Shown here piece after piece: positions 1-9,158 of a DNA stretch of 11,789 nucleotides. Where the stretch lies: positions 1 through 11,789 of the forward strand of contig JBCDBY010000126.1 of the NCBI GenBank assembly GCA_039182715.1, read 5' to 3'. The notes under the pieces were generated by a model. It did not search any database. It saw only the letters and a program-made list of their open reading frames with translations, and was not told the DNA's origin. How positions within the stretch are numbered: the stretch's first letter is position 1; each line of letters begins with the position of its first letter. Both the position numbers and the translations under genes were made by a program. The DNA comes from JBCDBY01 sp039182715. GTDB taxonomy: Bacteria > Planctomycetota > PLA2.

Positions 1-305
1 CGCCGCTCGAAATACGTCTCGATGATCGCGAACTTCGAACACTGGGTGGACGGCTCGCTGTCGGGGCTGCAGATCGCGCCTGCCTCACCTGCGGATGGAC
101 TTCTTGTCGCGCTGTCGGAGTCGAGCGCGGTCTGCTACGTCCTGGCCATGGATCCGGGGTGCGACGGCACGTTCGTTCCCTGGGAAGACGCCACCAACCT
201 CCTGGTTCACGGCGACGACGAGACGAAGCTGCTGGTGGCGACGGCCGGAGACCTCGCCTGCTTCTGGAACGGCGAGATCGAGGACGCGTCGTTCCTGATG
301 CGGCG

Positions 306-309
<4 letters not shown>
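1..309 (+). CDS. C-terminal part of an unrecognised protein (5' end outside window)
   Basis: The reading frame is open from the first base, and the codons before the ATG at position 22 are open too. That ATG has no SD-like sequence, so it is more likely an internal methionine than a start. The visible 102 residues are acidic with alternating hydrophobic stretches (for example VCYVLAMDPG and KLLVATAGDLACFW) and look like a small alpha/beta domain. I see no signal peptide, membrane segment or catalytic motif, and I do not recognise the family. The stop TAG at 307-309 overlaps the dnaE stop on the other strand, so the two genes converge with no room for a separate terminator. A complete 95-residue protein starting at 22 remains possible. 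Confidence 0.5.
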
Positions 310-3782
<3,473 letters not shown>

Positions 3783-3822
3783 GCCCGAAGTCTAGCGACT
3801 CGAGCCCACGAAACGGCGAGAC

Positions 3823-3892
3823 GAGCTACGAGCGACGAGCCGCGAGCTTCGAACCGCACAGGTCCGGCTCGTAGCTCCAAGCTCGCGGCTCG
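3823..3892. repeat. Interleaved inverted repeats between dnaE and the lipoprotein gene
   Basis: Two perfect inverted repeats interleave. Arm A, gagctacgagc (3823-3833), is the reverse complement of 3867-3877. Arm B, cgagccgcgagctt (3836-3849), is the reverse complement of 3879-3892. The order is A-B-A'-B', so both stems could form together only as a pseudoknot-like fold in RNA; otherwise they are alternatives. The stretch is built from GAGC/GCTC words and lies between divergent starts. It looks like a dispersed intergenic repeat of the REP type, but with one copy in view that cannot be shown. A transcriptional role for either neighbour is possible but not evident. Confidence 0.7.
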
Positions 3893-3903
3893 AAGCCCCA
3901 AGA

Positions 3904-3932
3904 TAGACCCATGACAGAGCCCGCCTTACGAT
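3904..3932 (+). promoter_or_regulatory. Possible promoter of the HEAT lipoprotein gene
   Basis: TAGACC (3904-3909) and TACGAT (3927-3932) each match the sigma-70 consensus at four of six positions, with a 17-base spacer. A transcript would start at about 3939-3940, only four or five bases before the ATG at 3944. This implies a nearly leaderless mRNA and would exclude the upstream ATG at 3911. Weak evidence based on sequence match only. Confidence 0.25.
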
Positions 3933-3943
3933 GCCTCCCATCC

Positions 3944-4756
3944 ATGCACCGCTTGTCCACAATCCTTGCACTGCTTATCCCCATCGGGTGCGCCTCGACG
4001 GGTGCCGACGACGGGCCGAAGGGCGACGATCCGGAGGGGCTCGAGGTTGCGCGCAAGACCGACGAGATCTCCGAGACGTCGAAGGAGATCAAGCCGGCGA
4101 CGCAGCAGGAGTTCGCGGAGTTCCAGCGCCTCTGGGAGCTCTATCGCAAGAAGGACCCGCGGTGGCCCGCGTCGCGCGATCGGTTCAAGCGCAAAAGCGA
4201 TGGCGCCGCGAACCTCATGGCGGCGACGTTCCTCAAGTACTACATGGAGGTCAACGCCGAGCGCTCCGAACGACCCCAGGAGTTGACCGCGGTGAAGAAG
4301 GAAATCGTCGCGATCGGTCAACCGTGTGCGCCGTTCCTGGTCGACCTCATGGTGCTCGATCGCATTCAGCGCAGCGAGGGCGACGCATTCGTGACCGACG
4401 ACATCACGCGCGGCGATTGCATGAACATGCTGCAGCGCATGGGCAGCGAGGCGGTGCCCGACCTCATGGCGGCACTCGGCCGTCGCGACCTGGGCGTGAA
4501 GGGACGTCGACTGGCGGCGAGCGCGCTCGGCGGCACGCGTGACCCGCGCGCGTTCGAGCCGCTCGTGACGCTGCTCAAGGAAGATCCGTCCTGGCAGGTG
4601 CGGGCCGACGCGTGCACCGGACTCGGCAAGCTCGGCGATCCGCGCGCGATTCAGCCGCTCAACCAGGCGATCATGACCGACAAGGACCCGGCGGTACGCC
4701 GCCGCGCCCAGAAGGCGCGACGCCAGATTGCTGCGGGTTCGAGCCGCTATCCTTAG
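3944..4756 (+). CDS. Predicted lipoprotein with HEAT-like repeats
   Basis: The 270-residue product begins MHRLSTILALLIPIGC, a short basic then hydrophobic stretch ending in a cysteine (C16). It is probably exported and lipid-anchored, although the lipobox (Pro at -3) is imperfect. After a charged linker and a Lys/Glu-rich helical region, residues about 160-264 carry HEAT or PBS-lyase-like repeats, shown by EAVPDLMAAL, DPRAFEPLVTLL, VRADACTGLGKLGDPRAIQPL and VRRRAQKA. Such repeats usually make protein-binding solenoids; no catalytic motif is seen. I chose this ATG because it starts exactly at the signal peptide. An in-frame ATG at 3911 would add 11 residues including a Glu. No SD precedes either. 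The next gene begins 9 bases after the stop, so the two are probably cotranscribed. The partner or role is unknown. Confidence 0.8.
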   Translation: MHRLSTILALLIPIGCASTGADDGPKGDDPEGLEVARKTDEISETSKEIKPATQQEFAEFQRLWELYRKKDPRWPASRDRFKRKSDGAANLMAATFLKYYMEVNAERSERPQELTAVKKEIVAIGQPCAPFLVDLMVLDRIQRSEGDAFVTDDITRGDCMNMLQRMGSEAVPDLMAALGRRDLGVKGRRLAASALGGTRDPRAFEPLVTLLKEDPSWQVRADACTGLGKLGDPRAIQPLNQAIMTDKDPAVRRRAQKARRQIAAGSSRYP

Positions 4757-4765
4757 CCGCTTGCC

Positions 4766-5362
4766 ATGGCGGAATACAAGGTCGGCCGCCGCGCACCGGA
4801 ATGCGCGGCCACACAGCAGCCCTTCGCGGAGGGGGAGGAGATCGTCTCCGCCATCTTCGAGGGCGACGAGGGCTTCGAGCGACGCGACTACAAGGTCGAG
4901 GCGTTCGGCGAGGTGAAGGGCTACCACTCGTTCTGGAAGGGCCGCATCCCGGTCAAACAGGAAGACCCGCAGCGGCTCGACTACGACCTGGCGCTCGAGT
5001 TCTTCCGGCGGCTGGTGCACGAGAACGAGGCGGAGCACGAGGGGCTGCGTTTCGTCCTCGGTCTGCTCTTGGGCCGCAAGCGCCGCCTGAAGCTCAAGGG
5101 CTTCGCCCGGAAGAAGGGGCAGGAGACGCTGGAGCTCGTCCTCCGCGGGGATGAGGAGGACGAGCCGCTCTCGCTCGCCGTTCCGCCCCTCGATGAAGAG
5201 GGCCGCGACACGCTCCAGCGAGACCTCAACCGCCTCTTCGGGATCGAGGAGCCGGCGGAGGAGCCCAGCGGGGAATCCGCCGAGGAGCCCGCCGAGGAGC
5301 CCGCCGAAGCGCAGCCGGCCGGGGAGCCGGCCGAAGGGCAGCCGGCACCTCCCGCCTCCTGA
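4766..5362 (+). CDS. Conserved-looking hypothetical protein with acidic Glu-Pro-Ala tail
   Basis: This is a 198-residue protein that I cannot assign to a named family. Residues 1-65 contain a single cysteine (C13, in PECAATQQPF), then EGEEIVSAIFEGDEGFERRDY and a YHSFWKGRIP segment. This resembles small uncharacterised proteins I associate with planctomycetes, but that is memory, not a search. Residues 70-105 look helical (LALEFFRRLVHENEAEHEGLRFVLGLLLG), followed by a strongly basic patch RKRRLKLKGFARKK (104-117). The end, 161-198, is a low-complexity run of EEPAEEP, EEPAEA and QPAGEPAEG units, probably disordered. There is no signal peptide or membrane span, so it is likely cytoplasmic. The ATG lies 9 bases after the lipoprotein stop, without an SD. 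The pairing suggests shared expression but gives no function. Confidence 0.85.
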   Translation: MAEYKVGRRAPECAATQQPFAEGEEIVSAIFEGDEGFERRDYKVEAFGEVKGYHSFWKGRIPVKQEDPQRLDYDLALEFFRRLVHENEAEHEGLRFVLGLLLGRKRRLKLKGFARKKGQETLELVLRGDEEDEPLSLAVPPLDEEGRDTLQRDLNRLFGIEEPAEEPSGESAEEPAEEPAEAQPAGEPAEGQPAPPAS

Positions 5363-5431
5363 GTGCGCACCCCAAAGGCGCAGCTCCCGGCCCTAACCCA
5401 AGACCCCAGAACGACTTAGGTCGACACCGGA

Positions 5432-5446
5432 GCGTACTGCGTACGC
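5432..5446. repeat. Short palindrome GCGTAC-tgc-GTACGC
   Basis: Six-base arms GCGTAC (5432-5437) and GTACGC (5441-5446) are perfect reverse complements around TGC. The right half also forms a perfect 10-base palindrome, TGCGTACGCA (5438-5447). It could be a protein-binding site or a small hairpin; no function is evident. Confidence 0.5.
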
Positions 5447-5517
5447 AACGGGGCGCGCGCGACGGGGCGGGGCGCGGTGGGTCGGCTGCCGGGGTGCCGC
5501 CACGACCTCGCCTTTCG

Positions 5518-5548
5518 ACGTAAGTCCCTGGATTTATTGGGCTTACGT
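5518..5548. repeat. Inverted repeat ACGTAAGTCC / GGGCTTACGT
   Basis: The arms 5518-5527 and 5539-5548 pair over ten positions with one G-T, around an 11-base AT-rich loop (ctggatttatt). The left arm shares TAAGTC with the hairpin at 5644-5668. There is no T-run, so it is unlikely to be an intrinsic terminator. Confidence 0.6.
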
Positions 5549-5614
5549 GAATTGCGTGGTGTCTGGAGAGTGGCTTGGGTGGGAGGGAGTGTCATTCCCG
5601 GTGGGGATCTGAAC

Positions 5615-5631
5615 AGGCCCTTGACGGGCCT
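5615..5631. repeat. Short hairpin AGGCCC-ttgac-GGGCCT
   Basis: The perfect six-base arms 5615-5620 and 5626-5631 surround a five-base loop. It is followed by TGGAAGGG rather than T residues. Possible RNA stem in a leader transcript; function unknown. Confidence 0.45.
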
Positions 5632-5643
5632 TGGAAGGGCACC

Positions 5644-5668
5644 TAAGTCGTTATGTAGCAACGACTTA
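5644..5668. repeat. Perfect inverted repeat TAAGTCGTT / AACGACTTA
   Basis: Nine-base arms (5644-5652 and 5660-5668) surround a seven-base loop atgtagc and are followed by six A (5668-5673). The left arm with its flank, CCTAAGTCGTT (5642-5652), is also the exact reverse complement of 5410-5420. Without a T-run on either strand it is not a standard terminator. An operator or a transcript stem is more likely. It sits directly upstream of the candidate mraZ promoter. Confidence 0.65.
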
Positions 5669-5685
5669 AAAAATTCCGAATGCGG

Positions 5686-5713
5686 TTGTTCTCGTGGGCG
5701 AGGGTGGTAGTAT
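5686..5713 (+). promoter_or_regulatory. Candidate mraZ (dcw cluster) promoter
   Basis: TTGTTC (5686-5691) and TAGTAT (5708-5713) are separated by 16 bases and match the -35 and -10 consensus at three and four of six positions. Transcription would start near 5720, giving a leader of about 33 bases. The -10 lies inside the GTG repeat array, so a protein bound there would be expected to affect initiation. Weak match; placement is by inference. Confidence 0.35.
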
Positions 5714-5752
5714 GTGTGGCCAAGTGGGAGTTAGTGTTCGAGTGTGTAGCCG
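5694..5752 (+). promoter_or_regulatory. Predicted MraZ operator: six GTG units at exact 10-base spacing
   Basis: GTG occurs at 5694, 5704, 5714, 5724, 5734 and 5744, always exactly 10 bases apart and each followed by G or T (GTGG, GTGG, GTGT, GTGG, GTGT, GTGT). Known MraZ sites are direct repeats of the same pitch: TGGG-type units with 5-base spacers in E. coli, and AAAGTG(T/G) units with 3-base spacers in Mycoplasma. Location immediately before mraZ and overlap with the candidate -10 support autoregulation. The last unit ends at the mraZ ATG, occupying the place of an SD. The direction of control, repression or activation, cannot be told from sequence. Confidence 0.75.
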
Positions 5753-6157
5753 ATGGCACACCTGTTTACCGGGACTTTCAGCCGGAGCCTCGACGCGAAG
5801 AATCGCGTCCTCGTCCCCGCGGAACTCCGCGAGGCGTTGGATGCGTCCGATCGCAAGGGCCTCTACCTCGTCCCGACAAAGCGGTGTGTGGCCCTGTGGC
5901 CTCGCTCGGATCTGGAGGCCTACGCGGCATCGCAGGGCGCCGACCCGTTCGGCAACCTTGCGTTCAACCGTTCCTTCTACTCCCGTCTGATCTTTAAACC
6001 TTTTGATGGAACGGGGCGCATCGTCTTCCCGGGGTCGCTCGCGGAGCGGTTCCCCGCGAAGGAGGTGCTGATCGCGGGTGTCGGCCGTCACCTCGAAGCG
6101 TGGGATCCCACGCGATTCGAGGCGGAAATGGCGTCGAACGAACTCGACCTCGGCTAG
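5753..6157 (+). CDS. mraZ: Transcriptional regulator MraZ
   Basis: MraZ is an AbrB-fold DNA-binding protein that forms ring oligomers and controls the division and cell wall cluster it heads. The 134 residues contain two tandem SpoVT/AbrB-like halves, each with the DxxxR signature: D14-R18 in SLDAKNRVLVP and D85-R89 in FDGTGRIVFP. The start MAHLFTGTF matches the usual family N-terminus. Length is a little below the E. coli protein. No SD is present; the upstream bases belong to the GTG array that this protein probably binds. rsmH starts five bases after its stop. Identity is secure from the motifs and gene order. Confidence 0.96.
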   Translation: MAHLFTGTFSRSLDAKNRVLVPAELREALDASDRKGLYLVPTKRCVALWPRSDLEAYAASQGADPFGNLAFNRSFYSRLIFKPFDGTGRIVFPGSLAERFPAKEVLIAGVGRHLEAWDPTRFEAEMASNELDLG

Positions 6158-6162
6158 GGGCG

Positions 6163-7023
6163 GTGGAACACACACCGGTCCTCGTCGCGGAAGTGCTCGA
6201 GCACCTTCCCGATCGCTGCGAGCTGCTGGTGGACGGCACGCTCGGCCTGGGCGGACATGCGCGTGCGTTCCTCGAATCTTTTCCTGGGGGACAGGTGTTC
6301 GGCATGGATCGGGATAGCGAAGTGTTGGTCGAGGCGAGAAGCCGACTCGAAGAGTTCGGCGACCGCGTGCAGACCGCGCATGCGCCGTTCCGCGAGGTGG
6401 GCGAGCACGCCCCCGACGATGCCGACGCGATCCTGTTCGACTTCGGCGTCTCGAGCGTGCAGCTCGATACGCCCGAGCGCGGCTTCTCCTTCCGCCACGA
6501 CGGTCCGCTCGACATGCGCATGGACCGCTCGCAGGGCGAAAGCGCGGCCGAGCTGCTCCGGCACATCCCCGAGCGCGAACTGGCCGACCTGCTCTTCGAG
6601 CTGGGCGGCGAACGCGGCTCGCGGCGCATCGCCAAAGCGATCGTGCAGGAGCGCCGGCGCAACCGCATCGAGACCACCGGGCAGCTCGCGGCCATCGTGC
6701 GCCGCGCCGGCGGCCCGCGCGGTCGCATCGACCCGGCCACGCGCACCTTCCAGGCGCTGCGCATGGCGGTCAACGACGAGCTCGGCCAGATCCAGGCCGC
6801 GCTCGAATCCTCCGCAAGTCTCCTGCGGCCGGGCGGCCGGCTGCTGGCGATCTCTTTTCACTCGGGGGAAGACCGGATCGTCAAGGAGGCGTTCCGGTCC
6901 GATCCTCGACTGACCCGCGTGACCAAGAAGCCGCTGCAGGCGAGCACCGACGAGCGCCGGAGCAATCCGCGCGCCCGCTCCGCGAAGCTGCGCGTGGCGG
7001 AAAGGAAGGCTGCCGATGCGTGA
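6163..7023 (+). CDS. rsmH: 16S rRNA (cytosine(1402)-N(4))-methyltransferase
   Basis: RsmH (MraW) methylates N4 of C1402 in the 16S rRNA decoding centre using S-adenosylmethionine. The SAM-binding signature is DGTLGLGGHARAFL (from D24), followed by GQVFGMDRD. Family blocks DFGVSSVQLD, RGFSFRHDGPLDMRMD and NPRARSAKLR are all present, as is ISFHSGEDRIVK; the usual HSLED is here HSGED (G235). I place the start at GTG 6163 because it gives MEHTPVLVAEVLE, the standard RsmH N-terminus. The longer in-frame ATG at 6100 would overlap mraZ by 58 bases. AGGGG lies just before the GTG but too close to be a normal SD. The product is 286 residues, slightly short for the family. Its stop overlaps ftsL by 8 bases. 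Confidence 0.95.
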   Translation: MEHTPVLVAEVLEHLPDRCELLVDGTLGLGGHARAFLESFPGGQVFGMDRDSEVLVEARSRLEEFGDRVQTAHAPFREVGEHAPDDADAILFDFGVSSVQLDTPERGFSFRHDGPLDMRMDRSQGESAAELLRHIPERELADLLFELGGERGSRRIAKAIVQERRRNRIETTGQLAAIVRRAGGPRGRIDPATRTFQALRMAVNDELGQIQAALESSASLLRPGGRLLAISFHSGEDRIVKEAFRSDPRLTRVTKKPLQASTDERRSNPRARSAKLRVAERKAADA

Positions 7024-7279
7024 CGGGCTGACCTGGGGGGCCGCGGTCCTCTTCCTTTTGACCGCGCTCTATGCGGTCACGGTGCGGCGCGAAGTCGTCA
7101 CGCTGGGTCGCTCGATCGGCACCCTCAACGAGTCGGTGACGGAACTCACCCGGCAGAACGAGAACCTCGCGCTGGCGGTCTCCCGCCTGCGTTCCCCGGG
7201 CGAGGTCGCGCAGCGCGCGGTCGAGCTCGGCGTCGCGCCCGTCCCCGTGGCCCAAGAGCGGAAGCCCGCATCCCGGTGA
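7016..7279 (+). CDS. ftsL: FtsL-like septum formation protein
   Basis: An 87-residue bitopic membrane protein with a short cytoplasmic N-terminus, one membrane segment (about 7-23, WGAAVLFLLTALYAVTV) and a predicted coiled coil (about 24-58, RREVVTLGRSIGTLNESVTELTRQNENLALAVSRLRS). FtsL sequences are poorly conserved. The call rests on this architecture and on position between rsmH and ftsI, where ftsL is normally found. FtsL works with FtsB and FtsQ to recruit and activate the FtsW-FtsI synthase. The start has a good SD, AGGAAGG (7003-7009), six bases before the ATG. The ATG lies inside the rsmH end, and the stop overlaps the ftsI start as GTGA, so translation is probably coupled. Confidence 0.82.
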   Translation: MRDGLTWGAAVLFLLTALYAVTVRREVVTLGRSIGTLNESVTELTRQNENLALAVSRLRSPGEVAQRAVELGVAPVPVAQERKPASR

Positions 7280-9156
7280 TCGGCGCGCGCAAAACCGAAG
7301 GCGGCCGCGCCCGCCTGCTCTTCAGCATGCTGCTGCTGGCCCTCGTTGGGCTGGTCGGACGCACCGCGTACTTCCAGCTCTACCGCGCCGACGAGTTCCG
7401 CTCCCGCGCGCACCGTCAGCACTTCCGCCAGGTCGAGATTCCCGCCGTGCGCGGTCGCATCCTCGATCGCAACGGCGAGACGCTGGTCTGCTGCTACCAC
7501 AGCCGCTCGCTCGCGGTCGACCCGTTCGCGGCGCACGAGGCTGCCGACGGCGAGGCGGGCTGGGCCGCGACCTGGGGCGCCCGCTTCGCCCTCGCCTTCG
7601 GCACCCCGGCGCGCGCCGAGGAGTTCGGGGAGCGACTGCGCCGCGCGCATGAGAAGGGCCGTCGCTTCGTCTATCTGGCGCGCTGGGTCGACCGCGACGT
7701 CGCCGAGCGCGTCTGCGAGACCGGGCTCGCCGGCCTCGATATCCGCGAGGAGCCGCGCCGCGAGTACCCGCACGGCACGCTCGCCGCCTCGGTGCTCGGC
7801 GTCGTCGGTCCCGGCGAGGACGGTCGCATGGCCGGCCGGACCGGACTGGAGAAGAGCTGCGAAGAGTGGCTGCGCGGCCGCGACGGCCTGCGCTCGCTGC
7901 TGCGTTGCGGTCGCCGTCAGGCGCTGCACCTCTTCCCCGAGCGCGACCGCGACTCGCAGCCGGGCCGCGACCTTGTCACCACCCTCGATCTCACCATCCA
8001 GCAGATCGTCGAGGAGGAACTCGACCGCCTGCAGGAGGAGTTCACGCCGGAGCAGAGCTGCGCCATCGCGATGGATCCGCGCACCGGCGAGATCATCGCG
8101 CTCGCCGGTCGTCCCACGCTCGACCCGGAGCAGTTCCCCGCGGTCGACAAGGCGTCGCTGCGTATCCCGGCGATCCACCTCAGCTACGAACCCGGCTCGA
8201 CGATCAAGCCGCTGGTCATGGCGCTCGGCCTTTCCAAGGGCGTCGTCGATCCCGACCAGCAGTTCGATTGCGGGCCCGGCTGGCGCAAGTTCGGCTGGCG
8301 CGTCGTCCACGACGTGCGCCCGCGCCACGACCTCGACACCGCGGGCGTGCTGATCAAGTCGTCCAACACCGGGATGGCGCAGGTCGGTCTCGCGCTCGGC
8401 GTCGACGCCATGTACGGCCTGCTCTCCGACCTGCGCTTCGGCGCGCCCACCGGCATGCCGTTCTCCTTCGAGGAGCCGGGCAAGGTGCCGGCGCACGACG
8501 GCTGGAAGGAGTTCGAGCACGACATTTCGGTGAGCTTCGGCCGCGGCTTCATGGTCACGCCGATCCAGCTCGCCGCGGCCTACGCGGCGCTCGCCAACGG
8601 CGGCCAGCTCGTGCAGCCCCGTCTGCTCCGCCAGCGCCGCGCCCAGGCACCCGTGCGCCTCGATCTCGACCGCGACGCGCTGCGCTTCGTGCGCGACGCG
8701 ATGGTGCGCGTGGTCGACGAGGGCACCGGCCGCAAGGCGCGCGTGAAGGGTCTCCGCATCGGCGGCAAGACCGGCACGAGCGAGCGCTACCCCAAGGGGT
8801 CGCGCACCTACGACTCCTCGTTTGCGGGGTTCGCGCCCGCCGACGATCCGCGCCTGGTCGTGGTCGTCGTCGCGCACAAGCCCCCGCACACCAAGAAAGT
8901 TCCCAAACCCTACGGCGGCACCGTTGCGGCGCCGACCGTGGGTCGCATCTTCCGACGAGCCATGCCCCTCCTGCGTGCGCGCGAGAACGCGGCGCTCTCC
9001 GAATCCGGGGTCCGGCAAACAGTGCAAAAAAGTAAAAACAAGGTGCGTGTTGCGGCGGTCCAAAGGTCTAGCGTGTGGGCGGGGGAGCGGATCTCCCCTG
9101 CCATCGGCCGGAACCCGGATTCGGATAGCGCGGTTCTCTGTCGGAGCGAGCGGTAA
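7276..9156 (+). CDS. ftsI: Class B penicillin-binding protein, FtsI/PBP3 type transpeptidase
   Basis: This is the septal peptidoglycan transpeptidase that cross-links stem peptides during division. A membrane anchor (about 14-33) is followed by the class B pedestal motif PAVRGRILDRNG. The transpeptidase domain has all three active-site motifs: STIK with nucleophile S308 and K311, SSN at 362-364, and KTG at 498-500. SFGRGFMVTPIQLAAAYAALANGG is also typical. No PASTA domain is seen. The start is GTG, overlapping the ftsL stop by four bases. The conserved domain ends near residue 570, at GGTVAAPTVGRIFRRAMPLL. The last 55 or so residues (VRQTVQKSKNKVRVAAVQ onward) look unlike any FtsI tail I know and use codons with far less G/C at the third position. 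This stretch also contains a hairpin, GGGGAG-cggat-CTCCCC (9082-9098). murE starts two bases after the stop. Confidence 0.95.
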   Translation: MIGARKTEGGRARLLFSMLLLALVGLVGRTAYFQLYRADEFRSRAHRQHFRQVEIPAVRGRILDRNGETLVCCYHSRSLAVDPFAAHEAADGEAGWAATWGARFALAFGTPARAEEFGERLRRAHEKGRRFVYLARWVDRDVAERVCETGLAGLDIREEPRREYPHGTLAASVLGVVGPGEDGRMAGRTGLEKSCEEWLRGRDGLRSLLRCGRRQALHLFPERDRDSQPGRDLVTTLDLTIQQIVEEELDRLQEEFTPEQSCAIAMDPRTGEIIALAGRPTLDPEQFPAVDKASLRIPAIHLSYEPGSTIKPLVMALGLSKGVVDPDQQFDCGPGWRKFGWRVVHDVRPRHDLDTAGVLIKSSNTGMAQVGLALGVDAMYGLLSDLRFGAPTGMPFSFEEPGKVPAHDGWKEFEHDISVSFGRGFMVTPIQLAAAYAALANGGQLVQPRLLRQRRAQAPVRLDLDRDALRFVRDAMVRVVDEGTGRKARVKGLRIGGKTGTSERYPKGSRTYDSSFAGFAPADDPRLVVVVVAHKPPHTKKVPKPYGGTVAAPTVGRIFRRAMPLLRARENAALSESGVRQTVQKSKNKVRVAAVQRSSVWAGERISPAIGRNPDSDSAVLCRSER

Positions 9157-9158
9157 TC

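Larger units (their letters stand above)
5363..5752. other. 390-base non-coding region upstream of mraZ
   Basis: No convincing gene lies here. In order the stretch holds an AACGACTTAGG word (5410-5420), a GTAC palindrome (5432-5446), and a G-rich run with tracts at 5450-5453, 5464-5467, 5469-5472 and 5479-5481. Then come a TAAGTCC hairpin (5518-5548), a second G-rich run (5577-5606), a short GGCCC hairpin (5615-5631), a TAAGTCGTT hairpin (5644-5668) with six A after it, and the mraZ control region. None of the hairpins is followed by a T-run on the plus strand, so I call no terminator. Base composition becomes less GC-rich to the right, as expected for a promoter region. An unrecognised structured RNA cannot be ruled out. 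Confidence 0.7.

Noticed and set aside
5644..5673. Intrinsic terminator for the 4766-5362 gene
   Set aside because: The nine-base stem is followed by A rather than T on the plus strand. It is also nearly 300 bases after the stop. On the minus strand the T-run precedes the stem.
5477..5710. A possible 77-codon gene in the mraZ upstream region
   Set aside because: It runs through two hairpins, a G-rich run and the mraZ promoter region, has no SD, and the product looks random.
6100..6162. Longer RsmH start at ATG 6100
   Set aside because: It would overlap mraZ by 58 bases and add 21 residues ahead of the standard MEHTPVL N-terminus that begins at GTG 6163.
9026..9035. Programmed -1 frameshift at A AAA AAG in ftsI
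   Set aside because: The heptamer is out of phase with the ftsI frame, and a -1 slip would reach TAA at 9033 at once. It would only trim a poorly conserved tail.
7069..9063. A 664-codon minus-strand open frame opposite ftsI
   Set aside because: Composition is that of an antisense shadow. It spans the ftsL-ftsI junction and the ftsI active-site motifs, which are clearly coded on the plus strand.
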